Shown one piece after another: positions 58,606 to 64,000 of a stretch of 64,000 nucleotides of DNA. Position 1 is the stretch's first letter, and each line of letters starts with the position of its first letter. Below the pieces are notes generated by a model. It saw only the letters and a list, made by a program, of their open reading frames with translations, was not told the DNA's origin and did not search any database. The DNA is from Amycolatopsis thailandensis. GTDB taxonomy: Bacteria > Actinomycetota > Actinomycetes > Mycobacteriales > Pseudonocardiaceae. Location: assembly GCF_002234405.1 (NCBI RefSeq), contig NZ_NMQT01000020.1, positions 1-64,000 on the forward strand, given 5' to 3'. The position numbers and the translations under genes were made by a program.

Positions 58606-59223
58606 ATGTCTGAGAACAAGTCGCCGCAGGCCAGGCCTGCGCAGCTGGACGACCGGAGCCCGTGGGTGCTCGACACCCGCGAACTCGGCCGTCACGCCGG
58701 CCTGAGCAAGGCCGTCCAACGCACCGTGCCCGTCGAGACCGCGCTCGGGGTGCCCGACGTCATCACCATCGACGCCGGCTCCAGCCTCGAACTCGACCTG
58801 ACGCTCGAGTCCGTCGTCGAGGGTGTGTACGTCAGCGGTACGGCGTCCGCCGTCGCGACAGGGCACTGCTCGCGGTGCCTCGACCCGATCACCGAGGACG
58901 TCGAGGTCGACCTGACCGAGCTGTTCGCGTACCCGGGTTCCGCGACCGAGGAGACCACCGACGAGGACGAGATCCCCCGTCTGGTGGACGACCGGATCGA
59001 CCTTGAGCCGACGGTCCGCGACGCGGTGGTGCTCGCGCTCCCGCTGGCCCCGCTGTGCACCGAGGACTGCCAGGGTCTGTGCACCGAATGCGGTGTCAAG
59101 TGGGCCGATCTCCCGCCCGGACACGGGCATGAGAAGATAGACCCTCGGTGGGCCGCGCTGGTCGATCGTTTCGACACCGAAACGGGCGATGACCAGGCCG
59201 ATGGCCCCGGAAAGCAAGCCTGA
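58606..59223 (+). CDS. DUF177/YceD-family protein (23S rRNA accumulation)
   Basis: 205 aa. A beta-rich domain with two Cys clusters, CSRCLDP (about 87-93) and CTEDCQGLCTECG (about 146-158), the hallmark of YceD/DUF177, which aids large-subunit rRNA accumulation and is regularly next to rpmF. The C-terminal tail is acidic. It stands in the conserved order DivIVA-like, DUF177, rpmF, rnc, mutM. The next gene, rpmF, starts 72 bp downstream. Confidence 0.93.
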   Translation: MSENKSPQARPAQLDDRSPWVLDTRELGRHAGLSKAVQRTVPVETALGVPDVITIDAGSSLELDLTLESVVEGVYVSGTASAVATGHCSRCLDPITEDVEVDLTELFAYPGSATEETTDEDEIPRLVDDRIDLEPTVRDAVVLALPLAPLCTEDCQGLCTECGVKWADLPPGHGHEKIDPRWAALVDRFDTETGDDQADGPGKQA

Positions 59224-59295
59224 CGAGCACCAGCTCGTTCCGGAGAAGCAAGTTCGCTCGCGACCGCGGGCAGACCGTCTGAAGGAGATCTACTC

Positions 59296-59478
59296 GTGGC
59301 CGTCCCGAAGCGGAAGATGTCGCGATCCAACACCCGCGCGCGCCGCAGCCAGTGGAAGGCGGCTCCGGTTCAGCTGGTGCCCTGCTCCAACCGCGCCTGC
59401 AAGCAGCCGAAGCTCCAGCACATCGCGTGCCCGGCCTGCGGCCAGCACAACGGTCGCCAGGTCGTCGAGCCCGCCTGA
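59296..59478 (+). CDS. rpmF: 50S ribosomal protein L32
   Basis: 60 aa L32 with the N-terminal AVPKRKMSRSNTRARRSQWKA and a zinc site made by CSNRAC and CPACG. The GTG at 59296 has AAGGAG 7-8 nt upstream. The rnc gene begins 15 bp later, so rpmF and rnc are cotranscribed. Confidence 0.97.
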   Translation: MAVPKRKMSRSNTRARRSQWKAAPVQLVPCSNRACKQPKLQHIACPACGQHNGRQVVEPA

Positions 59479-59493
59479 TCGGCAGCTGACGAC

Positions 59494-60240
59494 ATGGGGG
59501 GCAAAACGGCCGGTGGACCGCCCGCCGACCCCGCACCACTGCTCGAAGCGCTCGGGATCACCATCGAACCCGGGCTGCTGACGCTGTCGTTGACCCACCG
59601 TTCTTATGCCTATGAGAACGGTGGGTTGCCGCCGAACGAGCGCTTGGAGTTCCTCGGGGACGCGGTGCTGGGTCTGGTCGTCACCGACCACCTCTACAAC
59701 ACGCATCCCGATCTGGCCGAAGGTCAGCTCGCGAAGCTCCGTGCCAGCGTGGTCAACATGCACGCGCTGGCCCGGGTCGCGCGCGGCCTCGGTGAAGGCG
59801 GGCTGGGCAAGCACCTGTTGCTGGGCAAGGGCGAAGAGCTCACCGGCGGCCGGGACAAGGCGAGCATCCTCGCCGACGGTCTCGAAGCCGTCATCGGCGC
59901 CGCGTACCAGCAGCACGGCATCGACATCGCGCGCAAACTCGTGCACCACCTGTTCGACGACCTGCTCGCCGAAGCTCCGCTGCGCGGTGCCGGTCTGGAC
60001 TGGAAGACCAGTCTCCAGGAGCTGACGGCGTCGGCCGGACTCGGCGTACCCGAGTACAAGGTCGAGGACACCGGACCCGATCACCGCAAGGAGTTCAGCG
60101 CCACCGTCCTCGTCGGCGGGCGCGAACTCGGCTACGGCTCGGGGACGACCAAGAAGGAAGCCGAGCAGAAGGCCGCCGAGACGGCCTGGCGCCAGCTTTC
60201 GGCCGAGCTCGACATCGAGCAGCCGCCGAAGACGACCTGA
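59494..60240 (+). CDS. rnc: Ribonuclease III
   Basis: 248 aa. Endonuclease domain (about 12-155) with the signature [16 protein letters not shown] carrying the catalytic Glu and Asp, and [11 protein letters not shown] with the second acidic pair. A dsRNA-binding domain follows (about 165-235; [27 protein letters not shown]). It processes rRNA precursors and other duplex RNA, and would be able to act on the long hairpins described here. ATG 59494 follows rpmF by 15 bp. Confidence 0.96.
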   Translation: MGGKTAGGPPADPAPLLEALGITIEPGLLTLSLTHRSYAYENGGLPPNERLEFLGDAVLGLVVTDHLYNTHPDLAEGQLAKLRASVVNMHALARVARGLGEGGLGKHLLLGKGEELTGGRDKASILADGLEAVIGAAYQQHGIDIARKLVHHLFDDLLAEAPLRGAGLDWKTSLQELTASAGLGVPEYKVEDTGPDHRKEFSATVLVGGRELGYGSGTTKKEAEQKAAETAWRQLSAELDIEQPPKTT

Positions 60241-60352
60241 GTCCTCTTCAGCGGGACGTTTCGTTGACGTCCGAGTCGGTGAATCAGTAACGTCGACGCA
60301 GTCCGCCGCCACTGACGCGACCTTTCGGGTCGCCTTGTCGAGAGGTCGGCGG

Positions 60353-61706
60353 ATGCGTCATTTCTGTCTCGTCACAGCAACGGCTCTGGCCTTGGTCGCC
60401 GCTCCGGCCACGGCGTCGGCCGCTCAAGTCGTCCGGGTGACTTCGCTCGGAGCGCTGCAGTCCGCGATCGACAAGGCAGGCCCCGGCGATGAAATCCGGC
60501 TGGCCGACGGAAGCTACTCGGCGGGCTCGGCCATCTCGATCAAGCGGTCCGGGTCGGCGAGCGCGCCGATCACGATCACCGCGGAACACGTCGGCCAAGG
60601 CCGAGATCAAGGGAGCCACGGGTTTCGCGTTCTCCTCGAACGCGTCGAACGTCGTCCTGCGCGGCTTCAAGTTCCGGCACGGCGGTTCGCTGAACGTGCC
60701 CGCGGGCAGCACGCGCAACCGGCTGACCCGGCTCGACGTCCAGCTCACCGGCGGCGGGAACTGGGTCACGCTCAACGGGAACGACACCGAGTTCGACCAC
60801 AACGTGCTGCAGAACCGCACCAGCCAAGGCGTCTTCCTCCAGGTGCTCGGGCCGTCGGACGACATGGCCAAACGGGTTCGCGTGCACCACAACTACTTCT
60901 ACAACCACCAGTTCACCGGTTCGAACGGCGGCGAGTCGATCCGGTTCGGGCTGAGCAACCATCAGAAGTATAAGGCGGACGGGATCGTCGAGTACAACCT
61001 GTTCGAGAAGGCCGACGGGGACTCCGAAGCGATTTCCGTGAAGTCGTCGGACAACGTCGTCCGGTACAACACGATCCGCGACGGCCGCGGGTTCATCGTG
61101 CTGCGCCACGGGGACCGCAGCGTGGTGGAGGGGAACATCCTGCTGGGGAAGTCCGGGATCCGCTTCCACGGCAACGATCACAAGATCGTCGGCAACTACG
61201 TGAACTCCACGGCGAACCGCGGGATCGTGTTCGGCTCGGGCAACGAGGCCGACAGCGGACCGGACAGCAAGCTCCACGACCGGCCCGACCGCGTCGTGGT
61301 CGCGTACAACACCGTGGTCGGCACCACCGACGGCATCCATGGCGACGGTGGCGACTTTAAACCCAAGGACTGCGTGCTGGCGAACAACATCCTGCTGGGG
61401 ACGGGGACGCTCGTGAGCATGCCCGGTGGTTCGGACGTGAAGTACGAGGGGTACATCGTCTGGGGCGGGCCCGCCGGGATGCCTTCGAGCGGGTACAAGG
61501 CCGTCGATCCCCAGCTGGCACAGGACTTCCGGCTGTCCGCGGGAAGCCCGGCGATCGACGCCGGTGTCGGGTCCTATCCCTTCGCGGGGACCGACATCGA
61601 TCTCCAGGCGCGGTCCGGGAAGTTCGACGTCGGGGCCGATGAGCTGCTGGCCGGCGGGACACGGAAGGCGTTGACGAAGGCGGACGTCGGGCCGCTCGCG
61701 CCCTGA
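60353..61706 (+). pseudogene. Secreted polysaccharide lyase-6-like (chondroitinase-B-type) protein, frameshifted
   Basis: The first part (ATG 60353, frame 2) gives a signal peptide and the family N-terminus (VVRVTSLGALQSAIDKAGPGDEIRLADGSY ... APITITAEH). Near 60584-60600 the homology moves to frame 3 and runs as a parallel beta-helix (SNVVLRGFKFRHGG, HHNYFYNHQFTGSNGGESIRFG, DNVVRYNTIRDGRGF) to a stop at 61706. One extra base (or two missing) explains it. The restored protein would be about 450 aa and cleave uronic-acid polysaccharides. Whether the frameshift is real or a sequence error cannot be decided here. Confidence 0.82.
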
Positions 61707-61711
61707 CCCTG

Positions 61712-61798
61712 GCGGGCTGAAAGCGTCCTTCACCGCATCCGACGCGGTGAAGGACGCTTTCGTCGCATGGCATGCGGGGAAAGTCCCCTTCAGCCCGC
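61712..61798. repeat. Compound inverted repeat, CTTCACCGCATCyGACGCGG family
   Basis: An 18-bp perfect stem (61719-61736 with 61744-61761) with loop ATCCGAC, two small hairpins (GCATG-G-CATGC at 61765-61775; GGGG-AAAGT-CCCC at 61776-61788), and an outer stem GCGGGCTGAA (61712-61721) with TTCAGCCCGC (61789-61798) give a multibranched fold. Relative of 29245-29285. It lies between the lyase and mutM. Confidence 0.8.
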
Positions 61799-61827
61799 GT
61801 CCGGCGCCCAGTGGGAGAATCGGCGGC

Positions 61828-62679
61828 ATGCCCGAACTCCCCGAGGTCGAGGTGGTCCGTGCCGGGCTCCAGGCGCACGTCGCCGGCCGGACGATCACCG
61901 ACGTCGAAGTCCTGCACGCCCGCGCCATCCGCCGCCACGAACTCGGCGCCGAGGACTTCACCGGACGCCTCTCCGGCACCAAGATCACCGCCGCCCGACG
62001 TCGCGGCAAGTATCTGTGGCTGGAGCTCTCCGACGGCCAGGCCATGCTCGCGCATCTCGGCATGAGCGGCCAGATGCTCGTCCAGCCCGACGACGCGCCC
62101 GACGAGAAGCACCTTCGCGTGCGGTTCCGCTTCGCCGACAACGGCCCGGAGTTGCGCTTCGTCGACCAGCGGACCTTCGGCGGTCTCGCGCTCGCGGACC
62201 TCACCGAGGTCGACGGGACGGCGTTGCCGGGCACCATCGCGCATATCGCCCGCGACCCGATGGACCCGCGGTTCGACCTCGACCAGGCCGTCCGCGCGCT
62301 ACGGTCGAGGCGGACCGAGATCAAACGCGCCCTGCTCGACCAGACCCTCGTCTCCGGCATCGGCAACATCTACGCCGACGAAGCGCTCTGGCGGTCCAAG
62401 CTCCATTGGTCCCGCCCGACCGACAAGCTCACCGCGGCCCACGGCCGCACCGTGCTCACCGCCGCCAGCGAGGTGATGGCCGCCGCGCTCGTCGCGGGCG
62501 GGACGTCGTTCGACGCGCTTTACGTCAACATCAACGGCCAGTCCGGCTACTTCGACCGGTCGCTCGACGCCTACGGCCAGGAAGGACTGCCGTGCGGCCG
62601 CTGTGGGACGGCCATCCGGCGGGACCCGTTCATGAACCGCTCGAGCTATTTTTGCCCAGTCTGCCAGCGAAAACGCTAG
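61828..62679 (+). CDS. mutM: Formamidopyrimidine-DNA glycosylase
   Basis: 283 aa Fpg/MutM, excising 8-oxoguanine and formamidopyrimidines. The N-terminal Pro-Glu nucleophile motif ([13 protein letters not shown]) follows the initiator Met; LGMSGQMLV, the H2TH region ([20 protein letters not shown]) and the C-terminal zinc finger CGRCGTAI ... YFCPVCQ are all present. ATG 61828 gives the required P2-E3. GGGAG lies upstream. Last core gene in the window. Confidence 0.97.
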   Translation: MPELPEVEVVRAGLQAHVAGRTITDVEVLHARAIRRHELGAEDFTGRLSGTKITAARRRGKYLWLELSDGQAMLAHLGMSGQMLVQPDDAPDEKHLRVRFRFADNGPELRFVDQRTFGGLALADLTEVDGTALPGTIAHIARDPMDPRFDLDQAVRALRSRRTEIKRALLDQTLVSGIGNIYADEALWRSKLHWSRPTDKLTAAHGRTVLTAASEVMAAALVAGGTSFDALYVNINGQSGYFDRSLDAYGQEGLPCGRCGTAIRRDPFMNRSSYFCPVCQRKR

Positions 62680-63008
62680 CTGAGGAGCGTCAACAGAGCC
62701 GCACGCGCAGTTGAGATCATCACTACATGACCGTTCTCCGACGTCCTTTACGTCCTGCGCATAGAAGTTGTCCGCGAGACACAGGCGAGAGGAGGCGTCA
62801 CCGGTATTTGATGGCGGTCGCGACTGCTCCGCGAGGAGCCTCGAGGCCGTCTTGCAGCGCAGAGTTTGCTGTGTGCAGCTCCGACTTGCCGCCAATCCCA
62901 ACGTTCGCTATACGTGTCTCGCGGCACTGGTAAATGGCCGTGATCTGTCGGACGCGGCGATGATGCGACGGGAGACCTGTAGAATCCGAGACCGAAGAAG
63001 GAGCCACC
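62680..63008. other. Gene-poor, lower-GC stretch after mutM
   Basis: No convincing gene was found on either strand in these 329 bp. Base composition is visibly less GC-rich than the core region and reading frames lack family similarity. It appears to be degraded accessory sequence at a boundary. A TAGAAT-like -10 near 62979 and GAAGGAG near 62996 precede an antitoxin remnant. Confidence 0.5.
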
Positions 63009-63129
63009 CTGGCGGTCACCAGTATCCATCTCAACCCCCAACTCATCGAACGTGCCAAGGCGCTCACCGGTGCGAGGTCACCGCGTCGTCCAGGATCTCG
63101 CCGTACGTCGACTCGTCGAAGGGGCGATG
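63009..63129 (+). pseudogene. Remnant of a VapB-like antitoxin
   Basis: Translation from the CTG at 63009 gives AVTSIHLNPQLIERAKALTGAR, typical of ribbon-helix-helix VapB-type antitoxins, and the frame then shifts near 63079 to HRVVQDLAVRRLVEGAM, which completes the usual pattern. GAAGGAG lies 6 nt before the CTG, suggesting an original ATG mutated to CTG. The start mutation plus the frameshift imply loss of function. No toxin gene follows. Confidence 0.6.
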
Positions 63130-63216
63130 ATCGGATGGCATCGCCGAGCTCCCCGAAATCTCAATGCTGCCGTGGTCCGCTCTGTCGAGGCGTCGCGCCC
63201 TGGGCGCTCAGCTGGA

Positions 63217-63306
63217 ATCGAGGGCGGAGAGTGGAACCTGACGTTGGATTCGGTCGACGCACTGGCACATCAATTGGGAGTCGCCTCCCTGATGCTCTTG
63301 GACGCA
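63217..63306 (+). pseudogene. Remnant of an XRE-family regulator C-terminal part
   Basis: In frame 1 the sequence IEGGEWNLTLDSVDALAHQLGV, followed by MLLDA, matches the end of XRE helix-turn-helix domains (usually IExGExNPTLDTVDALAxALGV). The recognition-helix part upstream is not preserved. A fragment only. Confidence 0.5.
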
Positions 63307-63426
63307 GCTGCTGAGTTGCTGCGGCGGCGCAGACTCACTCCGGGGTATTCATTCACGGGTGTTAGGTCCGCTGGCTCCGAGGTGATGCTTACCCGGAGCC
63401 AGCGGGACGCTCCACATATCGCCAGC

Positions 63427-64000
63427 TCAGCTGTTCCTACTCAGTTTCTGAGACCGTGCGTCGTAGACGTACCCGACGATGTCGCCGGAGATGATCAGCT
63501 CAATCGCCTGATCGATGACATTGAGCGGGACTACGAACCACTCCGATGGGTCGTAGTCCCGGCCCTTGCGGTCGATCTGGGTGATGCAGAGCCGCACTTC
63601 GGCGAAAACACGGTGCAGGAGATTCTCAAGGGCCGAGGCCCTCAGGTTGTAGGCGCGGTAGTTGGCTACCACAGCAACCGGTGCCATCAGGTACGTCGGC
63701 GACTTCTCGGCGTTCTTGATCCGCTTCTCGACAGGACCCCGTGAGAAGCCGATCTTGTGCAGGTCATTGATGCCGGCGATCTGAGGGTCATCGCTCAGGG
63801 AGCGGAGCACATAGATGTAGCCGCTGACCTCGTCGTCGGTGAGGATCTCGGGCATCTCGGTTTGGGCGAGGATCTGGCCGTCCTCGTCGCTGAGTCGGAT
63901 CGCAAGGGACTGGCGGTACATCGAGGACTCGGTGCCGTTCTCGAAGATGCACCTGAGTCGTTCACGCTTGTTCTCACGGACGGTCGACTTCTTGTACTCG
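63427..64000 (-). CDS. GIY-YIG nuclease family protein (T5orf172/Mug113-like), 5' end outside the window
   Basis: The minus-strand frame is open from the window end to the stop at 63427 (190 codons seen). The N-terminal visible part reads YKKSTVRENKRERLRCIFENGTE, followed by IRLSDEDG. The GIY-YIG core is GYIYVLRSLSDD ... LHKIGFSRGPVEKRIKNAE, then PTYLMAPVAVVANYRAYN and LENLLHRVFAEVRLC. Family members are nucleases in mobile and phage-related loci; activity here is unproved. The remainder lies beyond 64000. Next to decayed antitoxin and regulator fragments, it suggests a mobile-region edge. Confidence 0.8.
   Translation of the reverse strand, partial: EYKKSTVRENKRERLRCIFENGTESSMYRQSLAIRLSDEDGQILAQTEMPEILTDDEVSGYIYVLRSLSDDPQIAGINDLHKIGFSRGPVEKRIKNAEKSPTYLMAPVAVVANYRAYNLRASALENLLHRVFAEVRLCITQIDRKGRDYDPSEWFVVPLNVIDQAIELIISGDIVGYVYDARSQKLSRNS

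Noticed and set aside
1..64000. tRNA or rRNA genes
   Set aside because: No cloverleaf with a T-loop GGTTCGAAT-type segment or rRNA-like stretch was noticed by eye; a dedicated search would be decisive.
1..64000. Complete insertion sequence or transposase
   Set aside because: No transposase-like protein was found; the repeat families are short hairpins without coding capacity.

Overview
The window is high-GC actinobacterial DNA, most likely from Amycolatopsis or a close relative in the Pseudonocardiaceae. This rests on the dense GC-rich genes, frequent GTG starts, 4-bp ATGA/GTGA overlaps, an Mce operon, and an order of core genes that matches the mycobacterial chromosome. The genus is an inference. 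The core blocks are DUF3515, thiL, ung, rpmB, a DAK-domain gene, recG, pyc, rsmD and coaD, followed by a DivIVA-like gene, DUF177, rpmF, rnc and mutM. Accessory genes sit between these blocks.

Layout. 0-10 kb: a methyltransferase and a VOC protein; an extracytosolic flavin electron-transfer operon (ferric-reductase-like flavoprotein, FMN-binding protein with a flavinylation motif, ApbE) divergent from an OmpR-type two-component system; a PNPOx-like protein divergent from a MocR regulator; a quinone oxidoreductase behind a MerR-type promoter. 10-19 kb: DUF3515, an Lrp-like sensor domain, thiL, two GNAT genes, a gamma-carbonic-anhydrase homologue, ung, rpmB, the DAK gene and recG. 19-26 kb: an accessory island with an EACC1 + membrane caspase-like pair (a predicted conflict or cell-death module), a frame-disrupted GNAT, a TetR regulator divergent from an erythromycin-esterase homologue, and a secreted subtilase with altered active-site surroundings. 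26-36 kb: pyc, an arginase-family protein, a PucR-type regulator, three secreted DUF6801-like proteins and an RCC1-repeat secreted protein. 36-46 kb: a complete Mce lipid-transport operon (two YrbE permeases, six Mce proteins, two Mce-associated proteins) followed by a secreted protein whose C-terminus resembles the largest DUF6801 protein. 46-54 kb: a luciferase-like oxidoreductase, a giant XRE-nSTAND-WD40 protein and a HelD/HelR-type RNA polymerase ATPase. 54-63 kb: rsmD, coaD, a secreted tandem RNase Sa-like protein, an ECF sigma factor with a membrane partner, DivIVA-like, DUF177, rpmF, rnc, a frameshifted polysaccharide lyase and mutM. 63-64 kb: decayed antitoxin and regulator fragments and the 3' part of a GIY-YIG gene, which looks like the edge of a mobile or degraded region.

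The most unusual non-coding content is about twenty long inverted repeats, almost all at gene 3' ends. They fall into families with re-used arm and loop sequences, and many arms are themselves palindromic. Two loci also carry inverted arrays of a 21-bp unit. The best candidates for little-described biology are these repeat families, the EACC1-caspase pair, a Shine-Dalgarno-masking hairpin in front of the sigma factor gene, and the secreted DUF6801/Mce-linked proteins.
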